From Arthrobacter sp. AZCC_0090 (GTDB taxonomy: Bacteria; Actinomycetota; Actinomycetes; Actinomycetales; Micrococcaceae): 64,000 nucleotides of DNA. Shown piece by piece: positions 9,098-16,688 of the stretch. The stretch spans positions 1-64,000 of the forward strand of contig NZ_JACHEE010000013.1 of the NCBI RefSeq assembly GCF_014207375.1, given 5' to 3'. Numbering within the stretch: position 1 is the first letter of the stretch; every line of letters starts with the position of its first letter. A program made the position numbers and the translations under genes. The notes below the pieces were generated by a model. That model made no database searches. It saw only the letters and a list, made by a program, of their open reading frames with translations, and was not told the DNA's origin.

Positions 9098-11167
9098 TTA
9101 GCTGTGTTGCGAAACGTCGGTGCCCGCGTCAGGTCCGTGACCCGTGAATGACTCCTGGCTGCCGACGCCCTGCGGATGCGGCGGCTGTGCGTCCAGAGGT
9201 TCTTCGAGACGAGCATTCTTGGCTTGTTCTTGTGCCTCGCGCTCGGCCTTCTCCGCGCGGGACTCCACCGGCGGAATAGTCTGGACCGGACGGGATTCCT
9301 TGGAGAGCCATACCTCGCGGAAGTCCCGCTTCCGGATGTCCCGGAAGATGTAGGCGATCTCGGACTGATTCAGCGTTTCGCGCTCGAGCAGTTCGAGGGC
9401 CAACTGGTCCAGGACGTCGCGGTTCTCGGTCAGGATGGCATAGGCCTCGTCGTGGGCCTGGTCGATGAGGCGGCGCACTTCCTCGTCAACGATGTACGCC
9501 ACGGAGTCCGAGTAGTTGCGTTCCTGTGCCATGTCCCGGCCGAGGAACGGCTCACCGCCACCAACACCAAGCTTCACGGCGCCGATGCGCTCACTCATGC
9601 CGAACTGGGTGACCATCTTGCGGGCTGTTCCGGTGGCTTTTTCGATGTCGTTCGAGGCGCCCGTGGAGGGGTCGTGGAAGACGATTTCCTCGGCGACGCG
9701 GCCACCCATCGCATAGGCCATCTGGTCAAGGAGTTCGTTACGGGTGATCGAGTACTTGTCGTCCTCGGGGACCACCATGGTGTAGCCGAGGGCGCGGCCG
9801 CGGGGCAGGATGGTGATCTTGGTGACCGGTGCGGAATTTCGAAGGGCTGCCGCCACCAAAGCGTGGCCACCTTCGTGGTAAGCGGTGATCTTCCGCTCCA
9901 TTTCCTTCATGACGCGGCTGCGCTTCTGCGGACCGGCCATGACGCGGTCGATTGCCTCGTCCAGTGCACGGTCGTCAATCAGGTTGGCATTGGACCGGGC
10001 AGTGAGGAGGGCGGCCTCATTGAGCACGTTGGCGAGGTCTGCACCCGTGTAGCCAGGGGTCTTCTTGGCGACGCCCTTGAGGTCGACGCCGTGCGCCATC
10101 GGCTTGCCCTTGGCGTGGACATTCAGGATCTGTTCACGACCAACCAAGTCCGGGGCTTCCACGGTGATTTGCCGGTCAAAGCGGCCTGGCCGGAGCAAAG
10201 CGGGGTCCAAGACGTCCGGTCGGTTGGTCGCAGCGATCAAGATGACGTTGGTCTTGACGTCGAAGCCGTCCATTTCGACCAGGAGCTGGTTCAGGGTCTG
10301 CTCGCGTTCGTCGTTGCCGCCGCCAATGCCGGCACCGCGGTGACGGCCAACGGCGTCGATCTCGTCAACGAAAATGATGGCCGGCGCGTTGGCCTTCGCT
10401 TGCTCGAAGAGGTCCCGGACACGCGAAGCACCGACACCGACGAACATCTCCACGAAGTCCGAACCGGAGATGGAGAAGAATGGGACGCCGGCCTCACCAG
10501 CGACTGCGCGGGCCAGGAGGGTCTTGCCAGTGCCCGGAGGACCGTAGAGGAGCACGCCTTTGGGGATCTTTGCGCCGACTGCCTGGAACTTCGCTGGTTC
10601 CGCGAGGAATTCCTTGATTTCTTGGAGCTCTTCAACGGCTTCGTCCGCACCGGCGACATCCGAGAAGGTCACTTGTGGCATGTCCTTGTTGACGAGCTTG
10701 GCCTTGGACTTGCCGAACTGCATGACCTTGGAGCCGCCGCCCTGCATCCGCGAGAGCAGGAACCAGAAGAGGACGCCCAGAAGGAGCACCGGGACAAGGA
10801 GCGAGAACAGTCCGGAGAACCAGTTGTTCTCAACGGGCTGGTCAGTGAAGCCCTTGGCTGGCTGGGCGTTGGTGACAGCCTTGACGACGTCTCCGCCGCG
10901 AGGGGTGACATAGAAGAACTGGACGTTCTTGCCCTTATCCTGGCCGTCGATCACCAGGTTGTCTTTCAGCGTCAGATCAACGCGGTTCTCGGCGTCGTAG
11001 ATCTTGGCTTGCTCCACTTTCCCGCTTTGTGCAAGAAGCGCAAGGCCCTTATCGGTGTCGATACGGGTTGATCCGCCGGGGGCAAGGGTTGCAAATGCCA
11101 CCAGGAGCAAGCCGACTACGACAACAATCCAGATGCCCGGGCCCTTGAAGAAACTCTTAGCTTTCAT
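9098..11167 (-). CDS. ftsH: ATP-dependent zinc metalloprotease FtsH
   Basis: FtsH (689 residues) is a membrane-anchored AAA+ protease that degrades misfolded and regulatory proteins. Two membrane helices (about 12-29 and 118-138) flank an extracytoplasmic domain. The AAA module has Walker A GPPGTGKT (209-216), Walker B IIFVDEID and the SRH region ATNRPDVLDPALLRPGRFD. The zinc site HEGGH is at 431-435. The start at MKAKSFF matches homologues. The tail beyond residue 620 is polar and disordered. In relatives hpt lies directly upstream; here about 16 kb separates them. Confidence 0.97.
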   Translation of the reverse strand: MKAKSFFKGPGIWIVVVVGLLLVAFATLAPGGSTRIDTDKGLALLAQSGKVEQAKIYDAENRVDLTLKDNLVIDGQDKGKNVQFFYVTPRGGDVVKAVTNAQPAKGFTDQPVENNWFSGLFSLLVPVLLLGVLFWFLLSRMQGGGSKVMQFGKSKAKLVNKDMPQVTFSDVAGADEAVEELQEIKEFLAEPAKFQAVGAKIPKGVLLYGPPGTGKTLLARAVAGEAGVPFFSISGSDFVEMFVGVGASRVRDLFEQAKANAPAIIFVDEIDAVGRHRGAGIGGGNDEREQTLNQLLVEMDGFDVKTNVILIAATNRPDVLDPALLRPGRFDRQITVEAPDLVGREQILNVHAKGKPMAHGVDLKGVAKKTPGYTGADLANVLNEAALLTARSNANLIDDRALDEAIDRVMAGPQKRSRVMKEMERKITAYHEGGHALVAAALRNSAPVTKITILPRGRALGYTMVVPEDDKYSITRNELLDQMAYAMGGRVAEEIVFHDPSTGASNDIEKATGTARKMVTQFGMSERIGAVKLGVGGGEPFLGRDMAQERNYSDSVAYIVDEEVRRLIDQAHDEAYAILTENRDVLDQLALELLERETLNQSEIAYIFRDIRKRDFREVWLSKESRPVQTIPPVESRAEKAEREAQEQAKNARLEEPLDAQPPHPQGVGSQESFTGHGPDAGTDVSQHS

Positions 11168-11195
11168 CTGTTCGGGGGCTCCGCCCCGTCCCTCC
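11168..11195 (-). promoter_or_regulatory. ribosome site of ftsH held at a distance by a small hairpin
   Basis: The only strong ribosome site, GGAGGG at 11190-11195, is 22 bases from the ftsH ATG, too far for normal initiation. Between them GGGGC-GGA-GCCCC (11175-11187) can fold into a tight hairpin. If it folds, the effective spacing shrinks to about 9 bases. Alternatively translation begins at a GTG further upstream (11209), which would add 14 residues. Confidence 0.4.
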
Positions 11196-11307
11196 TGGTA
11201 GTGCTGCACGGCGCAGCTTCTGCGCGCGTGTGGTGCTGCGTCAGTTTCTAGCTTTACACCGTTCGGAGTGATTCACGCATAGTAAGGGGCAAAAGTTCCC
11301 TCTAGGC

Positions 11308-11323
11308 GTACACAGACGTGTAC
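11308..11323. repeat. short palindrome upstream of ftsH
   Basis: GTACAC-AGAC-GTGTAC is a perfect 6-bp dyad with a 4-base centre, between ftsH and the last gene of the SipW cluster. It might be an operator for the local ftsH promoter that the interruption of hpt-ftsH makes necessary. No regulator is known. Confidence 0.3.
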
Positions 11324-11335
11324 TTGTGCAAGCTC

Positions 11336-11884
11336 CTAGCTCACCGTGCACACCGGATTGCTTCCGGCCAGTCCCATGGAAGCGTTTGCCGTGGCACGTG
11401 TGGAGACCCATCCCGTGCCGTCCTTCGTCTGCAGATAGACGCCGAATGTTCCGCCGAGCAATCCGCTCAGGACTCCCGATTTGAACTGCGTCGTGTACAC
11501 CCCATTAACGGGGCCGGTGGTGGCCAGGCTGCTTCCCGGAGTCACGGCCGTCAGGTTTGAAAGCAATCCCCCGTTTGCTACGTAGTAATTGACGTTTGCC
11601 GGTACCCCATACCCTGTTCCCGCCGGGAATTGCCAGTTGACCGTGATCACCGGGTCGGTCCCGGCCGCGCCGGGGCTGAGTGTACAGGGGCTGATCATCA
11701 CGGGAGGTGGAATGGTGGCCGCCGTCAGAGCGCCGGTGCCGAACTCTGAACTCGTCCAGCTCGCATCGCTTGCCGAGGTTCCGGCCGGAAGGCCCAGCAG
11801 GGCCGCCGCAACTCCGGCCACCGCGACGGCTGGCCTCAGGCCAGGAAAATGCGCGAACCCCCTTCGCCGTTCGGGTGTCTTCAT
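11336..11884 (-). CDS. secreted protein with SipW-cognate-type signal region
   Basis: This 182-residue protein has a positively charged N-terminus, a hydrophobic stretch (about 18-36) and then ASWTSSEFGTGALTA. That parallels the AAWNDSEFxxGTFTA motif of the two neighbouring SipW-cognate proteins. The mature part is rich in Thr, Ser, Gly and Val with a CysX-n-Cys pair, as expected of a beta-rich surface protein. Its ATG overlaps the preceding stop by one base, so it is the last member of the SipW operon. Relationship to TasA/camelysin-type filament proteins is inferred from the motif; no enzyme motif is seen. Confidence 0.7.
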   Translation of the reverse strand: MKTPERRRGFAHFPGLRPAVAVAGVAAALLGLPAGTSASDASWTSSEFGTGALTAATIPPPVMISPCTLSPGAAGTDPVITVNWQFPAGTGYGVPANVNYYVANGGLLSNLTAVTPGSSLATTGPVNGVYTTQFKSGVLSGLLGGTFGVYLQTKDGTGWVSTRATANASMGLAGSNPVCTVS

Positions 11885-12594
11885 CAGTCCTCACCCGGCC
11901 CACGGGCAGGCGTCGTGGCACCGGCTGCAACGGCTCGCGCACCGGCGAGCCTCGACGCGAAGGCTCCCGCCAGGACGGCACCCAGGCCAAGTAGCGCAAA
12001 AATGCCCAAGCGGAATCCCGTATCAGGGAGGCCGATCGTTGGAAACTCCTTCGCCGGTTCCGGCTCTCCGGCGGCATCCACCCGCGCGGCAATCCTCGTT
12101 GAAAGCCCTTGTACGCTGTTGCCGGCCGCAGGCGACAATGTGACGGTGAGCAGCAGCTCGACGCCGGCCGGGATTCCTCCGTCGGGATTTGCGAGACTGA
12201 CCGTGCCCAAGTCACTGAGGGAAGAAAGCGTCGTCGCCGAAATGACGGTGTTTTCGCCAGACGGGCAGGCCCCCGACACCCACTCCGTGCGGCAACTGCG
12301 TACGTCCACGGTGACAAGTCGCGCCAAGGAGTCCGGTACGGCAAGTTGCCCAAGCGCGCCCTCAGCCCGCAGCCGCATCCGCAAATCGTGCAGCGTCACC
12401 GCCCTGCTCGTCACCCCGATGCTCCATCTGCTGGTGGACCCGGGTGCGAGGACTGCTGGCGGATTGTTGCCGCCGTGCCTCAATATCAAGTCCGGCCCGT
12501 CTGCCGTAGCGTATGCCGGTGCGGCGGTAAGCAGACCCAGCGACACCGCGACGGCTGCCGCGGCAGAGCGCCAGCGGCTCGCACGTCCAATCAT
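11884..12594 (-). CDS. LPXTG-anchored surface protein (internal start within the SipW fusion frame)
   Basis: Read from the internal ATG, which has AAGGGGGGG ahead of it, this is a 236-residue secreted protein. It has a signal peptide ending AAPAYATA (about residue 31), then a beta-rich domain with two cysteines about ten residues apart. The sorting signal LPDTG is at 189-193, followed by a hydrophobic helix and arginines, then an unusually long 15-20 residue tail. Sortase would attach it to the cell wall. It may be the wall anchor or minor subunit of the SipW-dependent structure. Whether it is made separately, as a fusion, or both cannot be decided from DNA. Confidence 0.6.
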   Translation of the reverse strand: MIGRASRWRSAAAAVAVSLGLLTAAPAYATADGPDLILRHGGNNPPAVLAPGSTSRWSIGVTSRAVTLHDLRMRLRAEGALGQLAVPDSLARLVTVDVRSCRTEWVSGACPSGENTVISATTLSSLSDLGTVSLANPDGGIPAGVELLLTVTLSPAAGNSVQGLSTRIAARVDAAGEPEPAKEFPTIGLPDTGFRLGIFALLGLGAVLAGAFASRLAGARAVAAGATTPARGPGED

Positions 12595-13188
12595 GGACCC
12601 CCCCTTGTGCCGCGCCCGCCGGGCTCTCCCCGGCCGGGCGCCGTCCGGCCTGGCTCCCTCCGGCCTGGGCCACAGCGCCCAAGTCACCAATGCAGCGACG
12701 CCAAGCGTAGTGCCGCCCAGCACCCAAGGGTTCGATGCACCGGCAACAACGTAGGCAATTCCCGGCACCGAATAGAGCACTGTGCGGACTTTGGAGACGG
12801 TGTAGGGTGCAGGATCCTCCACATGGTTGGCGTCGCCCTTGAGCGTGAGGACGGCCATGCCGCCGGCGATCATGCGCGAAGAAGTGACCCGGTGGGTGAC
12901 GGGCAGCTGCCCTGGACGGTCCACCGTGACGACGTCTCCAATCCGGACCTCCGACACCGGGACTTCCCGCACGACCGCGAGCGATCCAGTGGGGATGGTG
13001 GGCGACATCGAGCCGGTCTTGAACATGATGAGCGTGATGTGGAAAAAGACGGCGGCCAGCGTCAGGAGGATACAGATCGCGCCGCCGATCGCTGCGAGGT
13101 TAAGGAGCGTCTCCCGTACGACGTCGGCTGGGCGCCTGCTATTGCTGCGTTTCCTCTGCGGTCTTGCCGGCGCCAGGGTTACAGTCAT
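11884..13188 (-). CDS. SipW-type signal peptidase I, in frame with an LPXTG surface protein
   Basis: The open frame encodes 434 residues. Residues 1-198 are an archaeal/ER-type signal peptidase I (SipW class): membrane helix about 29-52, nucleophile Ser60 in TGSMSPTI, His99 in THRV instead of the usual lysine, KGDANHVED near 117-125, and a second helix about 141-172. Residue 199 is a Met that begins a second complete signal peptide followed by an LPXTG protein. The join is a run of seven Gs. With one G fewer the peptidase would end at a TGA overlapping that ATG. So this is a real fusion, a slippage-controlled pair, or a sequence error. Confidence 0.8.
   Translation of the reverse strand: MTVTLAPARPQRKRSNSRRPADVVRETLLNLAAIGGAICILLTLAAVFFHITLIMFKTGSMSPTIPTGSLAVVREVPVSEVRIGDVVTVDRPGQLPVTHRVTSSRMIAGGMAVLTLKGDANHVEDPAPYTVSKVRTVLYSVPGIAYVVAGASNPWVLGGTTLGVAALVTWALWPRPEGARPDGARPGRARRARHKGGSMIGRASRWRSAAAAVAVSLGLLTAAPAYATADGPDLILRHGGNNPPAVLAPGSTSRWSIGVTSRAVTLHDLRMRLRAEGALGQLAVPDSLARLVTVDVRSCRTEWVSGACPSGENTVISATTLSSLSDLGTVSLANPDGGIPAGVELLLTVTLSPAAGNSVQGLSTRIAARVDAAGEPEPAKEFPTIGLPDTGFRLGIFALLGLGAVLAGAFASRLAGARAVAAGATTPARGPGED
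12598..12604. repeat. C7/G7 homopolymer at the SipW-LPXTG junction
   Basis: Seven consecutive cytosines (G7 in the coding sense) lie just before the internal ATG. The run doubles as the ribosome site of the LPXTG gene, so a one-base length change would switch between fused and separate products. Such runs are prone both to replication slippage and to sequencing error. Confidence 0.7.
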
Positions 13189-13820
13189 GAGTCCGAGGTC
13201 CCCTTGATTTCCCACGTGACATTGACATTCGTGCCTTGCAGGGCGTTGTCTGCGGACGCTTTCATGGTGATTTCGAAGCATAGCTGCGTGGGGCTGGCCA
13301 AGCTCGCGGCCACCGCGGTTGCTGCCCCGGAGGTGGTTAGCGGCACCTTCGAAGCCGACGAACCCACGATGTAGCTTGCCCCGGCGGTGAATTGGCTGGA
13401 ATCGCATGTTCCCGACGAGTAGCGCACCACCCTGTAATCCAAGGCAGCTGCCAAGGAGGCATTGCCGGTAGCGGTGGCGCCTTGGAGTGCCAAGGACCCG
13501 GAAAGCGATCCAGCCGTGGTGCGGACCCAGATAGGGGCGTAATTGACTGATGTTGGTGACATTCCCGCGGGATTGAAGGCCAGGATCGCGGCTGAGCCGG
13601 CAGCAGGGTGTGCCAGCCAAGTCCCCCCGGAATTGATGGAGGATTCGATCTGGAAGGAGCTGGCCGTGAAGGTTCCCGAAGCGAACTCGGAATCATTCCA
13701 CGCAGCAAGGGTCAGACCACTTCCAACGCCCAGGACCAGTCCTCCGGCCAAGATGGCGCGCACACGGAGGAACGGCTGGCGGACCTTCCCTGGCTGACGA
13801 GCCGTCCTGCGTCCGGTCAT
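13185..13820 (-). CDS. SipW-cognate secreted protein (TasA/camelysin-like), copy 2
   Basis: The 211-residue protein carries the class signal: basic N-terminus, hydrophobic core AILAGGLVLGVGSGLTLA, and the post-cleavage motif AAWNDSEFASGTFTA. The mature part is rich in Ser, Thr, Ala and Gly, with two cysteines, and ends NVTWEIKGTSDS. Related proteins exported by SipW polymerise into surface or matrix fibres. Its stop overlaps the signal-peptidase start by 4 bp, a close coupling of substrate and processing enzyme. It is clearly paralogous to the gene 9 bp upstream. Confidence 0.8.
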   Translation of the reverse strand: MTGRRTARQPGKVRQPFLRVRAILAGGLVLGVGSGLTLAAWNDSEFASGTFTASSFQIESSINSGGTWLAHPAAGSAAILAFNPAGMSPTSVNYAPIWVRTTAGSLSGSLALQGATATGNASLAAALDYRVVRYSSGTCDSSQFTAGASYIVGSSASKVPLTTSGAATAVAASLASPTQLCFEITMKASADNALQGTNVNVTWEIKGTSDS

Positions 13821-13829
13821 GGTCGCTGA

Positions 13830-14429
13830 TTAGGAAGTTGAAGCCCCGGCGAGCTGCCACGTGGCCGTGCCGCTTTGCCCCTGGACCAGCCCTGCCGCTG
13901 CGGTCACTTTGAAGCAAAGGAACACCGCGCCGCCGGGATTGCTCGTGGGGCTGCCGGCGTTGAGGTTGAAGGTGACACCGCTCAGTGCACCGTTGAGTGC
14001 GGTTCCCGCTGGCACCAGTTCGGTTCCCGTGGTGCCGCTAGAGCAGCCGAAGGACGTAGTTTCAAGGAGTTCGTAGCTCAGGTTAGCTACCGACCCGGTG
14101 GCAGTGGCGGTGTTCACCGTGACGGTGGACCCCGTGGTGGTATTGGCCGCCAGCCGCACCGCGAAGGGTGCGTAGACAGTGTCCCCAGGCGCCAGATTGG
14201 CTGGGTTGAGGGTGAATGGCAGGGTCGCTCCCGGAGAGGCCGCATGATCCGAGTAGGCCGTGCCGTCCGTGCTTCCCTGAAGATTGAAGGTACCCGCCGT
14301 GAAGGTTCCGGTGGCGAACTCGGAATCGTTCCAGGCAGCCAACACCACTGCGGCGCCGACCCCTAGAACCAAACCGCCAGCCAAAAGTGCCCGGACCTTC
14401 CCACGCCTTGACGATGAAACCGAATCCAT
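13830..14429 (-). CDS. SipW-cognate secreted protein (TasA/camelysin-like), copy 1
   Basis: This is the first gene of the four-gene operon: 199 residues with signal core ALLAGGLVLGVGAAVVLAA and the motif AAWNDSEFATGTFTAGTF. The mature domain has repeated Thr-rich strands (TTTGSTVTVNTATATGS) and two cysteines, and ends GTATWQLAGASTS, like copy 2's final strand. I used the ATG; a TTG six bases upstream lies nearer to the GGGGGGG ribosome site and cannot be excluded. It is likely the major structural subunit, judging from its position and SipW linkage. Confidence 0.8.
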   Translation of the reverse strand: MDSVSSSRRGKVRALLAGGLVLGVGAAVVLAAWNDSEFATGTFTAGTFNLQGSTDGTAYSDHAASPGATLPFTLNPANLAPGDTVYAPFAVRLAANTTTGSTVTVNTATATGSVANLSYELLETTSFGCSSGTTGTELVPAGTALNGALSGVTFNLNAGSPTSNPGGAVFLCFKVTAAAGLVQGQSGTATWQLAGASTS

Positions 14430-14461
14430 ATTCAAAATGCCCCCCCAGGTCAAGTCAAACG

Positions 14462-14489
14462 ACTATTTGAGCTGAACGCTAACACGCAA
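14462..14489 (-). promoter_or_regulatory. weak candidate promoter of the SipW cluster
   Basis: On the minus strand, TTGCGT and AATAGT are 16 bp apart, about 30 bp ahead of the first CalY-like gene. Both boxes are partial matches. It is offered because no better pair is present in the gap. Confidence 0.3.
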
Positions 14490-14555
14490 ATTGCCCCTTA
14501 TCGACAGCCCTCCCCGAATGAGTTAAAAGAAGAAGTCGGCCTCCCCTTTGGGCGA

Positions 14556-15193
14556 CCGACTTACCCGGACCACTCTCGAACTTGGCGGCAATGATGCTGC
14601 GATCTTCCTTGAGGACGCTGTCCTGGACGATGTCCGTTTAGCTCGGCTGTGTGTGGCAATCTTCGATTCCACGGGCCAGATCTGCATGAATGGCAAAAGA
14701 GTCTACGTGCACCGCTCGCGCCTGGATGAACTCGTTGCCGGGCTCTCTGCCCGGCTCGACAAGGTTGTCATCGGTTACGGTCTCGACGAAGGAACCACGA
14801 TGGGTCCGTTGCACTCCCCCGCGCAAAAGGAATTTGTGGAAGAGCTGATCCCCGGAGCTGCGAGTGGTCACCCAGGAACAGTTCGGACCGGTTATTCCCC
14901 TCATCCCGTTCGACACCGAAGCCGAAGCGATCGCCGCCGCCAACAATTCCTGGGGCGGACTGGGAGGGTCCGTGTGGACCGCGGATGCAGACAGGGCGAA
15001 CAGCGTTGGTGCACGGCTCGTCTGCGGCCATGTCTGGGTTAACGACCACGGCGCGACCCGCCTGGACCTCCGAGCACCCTTTGGCGGCATGAAACAGTCC
15101 GGGATGGGACGCGAACAGGGCATCGAAGGCATCCGGGCCTTCCAAGACAAGCGCTCGATCGCGCACCTGGACGAAGCGGCGGCCGCTCACTGA
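14556..15193 (+). pseudogene. aldehyde dehydrogenase remnant (both N-terminal and internal deletions)
   Basis: The reading starts in the middle of the family fold at LELGGNDAAIF and keeps the catalytic-cysteine region STGQICMNGKRVYVH and GTTMGPLHSPAQ. At about 14850 the frame changes directly to VTQEQFGPVIPLIPFD, so roughly 60-70 residues are missing and the frame is shifted. The C-terminal end (APFGGMKQSGMGREQG) is well kept. The first ~220 residues, including the cofactor fold, are absent. A vanillin- or benzaldehyde-dehydrogenase-like ancestor is plausible given the aromatic genes nearby, but the fragment is too short to specify. Confidence 0.85.
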
Positions 15194-15226
15194 GATCAGG
15201 CGATCTTCGGGGATTGATTATCTCCC

Positions 15227-15274
15227 AAGGAGGGGGGCCACCTACCGAAAGATGGTAGGTGGCCCCTCCTTTTC
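15227..15274 (+). terminator. strong hairpin terminator after the ALDH remnant
   Basis: A stem of about 17 bp with a two-base bulge (arm GGGCCACCTACC) closes on a 7-base loop and is followed by TTTT. It separates the plus-strand ALDH remnant from the minus-strand reductase remnant. Confidence 0.75.
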
Positions 15275-15279
15275 GCTCG

Positions 15280-15706
15280 TCAGCTAATTTCCATGGTCAC
15301 TATCGCCGGACCACTGGGGGAGGCCTCAGCAGCCAGGCCGGTCTTTGAGGTGACTGCCCCTGAGACGCAGCACGCCATTTTCTCCGTGGCGTTCTTCTGG
15401 CGTGAACTATAGAAGACGTCGCGATGGCCCCACAAGAACCTGTAGTCCCAGGCTCGGGACCTTGACGACGAATTCCTCCGGGTCATACCAACCGCTGTTG
15501 CCGAAAGTCTCAAAGCGGAGATTGGGATAGCTCAGCCCGCGCTCGGTCCAGCTGCGGCGGACGGCGTCCATGAGCCGGATGGTACCGCACATGTACAGCC
15601 CCGTGTCTTCCGTGGCGCCGGCCAACACGGGGGCGTCGCCGTCAACGTCGAGCACGTCGATGATCATGCCTTGCAGGAGAAACCCCGTGACTGCCTTCTC
15701 TCCCAA
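15280..15706 (-). pseudogene. truncated copy of the Rieske-oxygenase reductase gene
   Basis: Nucleotides 15293-15620 closely match the C-terminal half of the intact reductase gene near 23.8-24.8 kb. Relative to it, 119 bp are missing at 15427/15428. The deletion removes the coding for the 2Fe-2S ligands (CRKGECGLC) and shifts the frame. Upstream of about 15640 the similarity fades and no N-terminal flavin/NAD domain is present. The fragment cannot make an active reductase. It shows that the region once held two related oxygenase-reductase genes or a duplicated block. Confidence 0.85.
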
Positions 15707-15865
15707 GGGCAGCGAACCGAACTCGACAAGTGACGAGTCGCTGCTCGCTGATGTACCGGGATTCGAACGGGGCGCACTCCGCCCGGTACGGATACTAGGC
15801 CGAGATGGCCCTCGAGACGGACACTCCGCTTTGTAGGGATAGGCCCTCCCCGCATCCCGTGTCCG

Positions 15866-16654
15866 TCATTCGCCCACCATCCGTGCCGCTTCCTGGCTGA
15901 TGAAATCCACGGTGTGGGAGATCACCAGGTCACGTTGAGGGAACTGTGCCCAACCGTGGTCGGCGCCGTCCACGACGATCAGCTCGGCGCGGTCGCCATA
16001 GACCTGCAGGTAGCGCTCGGCGTAGGACAACGGAATGAAGTCCGCCGTTCCGTGAAGCAGACGGACCGGCCCGGCGTAGCCGGATGCGCGGCCGTAGACG
16101 TCGAACGATACTGCGTCCTCTCGCATCGCCGGACCCATCCGCATGCCGAGGAAGTCGAAGTATCCCTCGGAATCCAAGGTTTCCAACGATTGTCCCTGCA
16201 GGGTGCCGCCGCGGATCTCGTCCGCGAACATCGCCGCAGTCGACCACATAGTGACCGAGCGGAGCGGCAGCGCGGACTCCGCCGCGACGGTGGAAGCGAT
16301 GACTGATCCCAGACTCATGCCGACCAGATGCAGATTGCCCGCATCGACGGCGTCGAGGTCAGCGATGGCCGCCAGGACCTGGTGCGCCTGACGGACGTCC
16401 AGAGAGACGGTGGTGTCGAAGAACTCTCCGTCGCTCTCGCCGTGGCCGGCGCGGTCATAGGCGATCACTCCGATGCCATTCGCTGCGAGTTGACGTGCAA
16501 GAGTGACGAACAGCCGGGTTGTTTCCACCCGCGAGTTCCCGAAACCGTGGAAGAGCACTGCGGTCGGGCCCGGCTGGTGGGGCGATGGTGAGTAGTGGGT
16601 GCCGCGCAAGCGGAGCCCGTCTACGGTGGTCTGAAACGGCCGAATCACGGTCAT
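15866..16654 (-). CDS. alpha/beta hydrolase (lysophospholipase/esterase-like)
   Basis: The 262-residue cytosolic hydrolase has the oxyanion segment VLFHGFGNSR, a nucleophile elbow GMSLGS with Ser near residue 119, an aspartate in the GTADFIPLS loop and the catalytic His in VDGADHGW. The ATG with GGGAG at good spacing was preferred over an upstream ATG inside the transporter gene. Substrate unknown: an ester or thioester of an aromatic compound is possible from the neighbouring transporter, which lies 34 bp upstream on the same strand. Confidence 0.85.
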   Translation of the reverse strand: MTVIRPFQTTVDGLRLRGTHYSPSPHQPGPTAVLFHGFGNSRVETTRLFVTLARQLAANGIGVIAYDRAGHGESDGEFFDTTVSLDVRQAHQVLAAIADLDAVDAGNLHLVGMSLGSVIASTVAAESALPLRSVTMWSTAAMFADEIRGGTLQGQSLETLDSEGYFDFLGMRMGPAMREDAVSFDVYGRASGYAGPVRLLHGTADFIPLSYAERYLQVYGDRAELIVVDGADHGWAQFPQRDLVISHTVDFISQEAARMVGE

Positions 16655-16688
16655 GATTGCTCCCTCGGAATGGATGGTCGCGCCGTGT

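Noticed and set aside
9176..11071. 631-codon plus-strand open frame opposite ftsH
   Set aside because: It is exactly antisense to a perfectly conserved FtsH; long antisense frames are expected at this GC content and the translation shows no family features.
15740..15790. tRNA-like segment (TTCGAATCCCGG on the minus strand) that could mark an island attachment site
   Set aside because: The T-stem does not pair correctly and no matching acceptor half or anticodon arm is found upstream. It is better explained as an 8-bp palindrome (GTACCGGG/CCCGGTAC) in decaying sequence.
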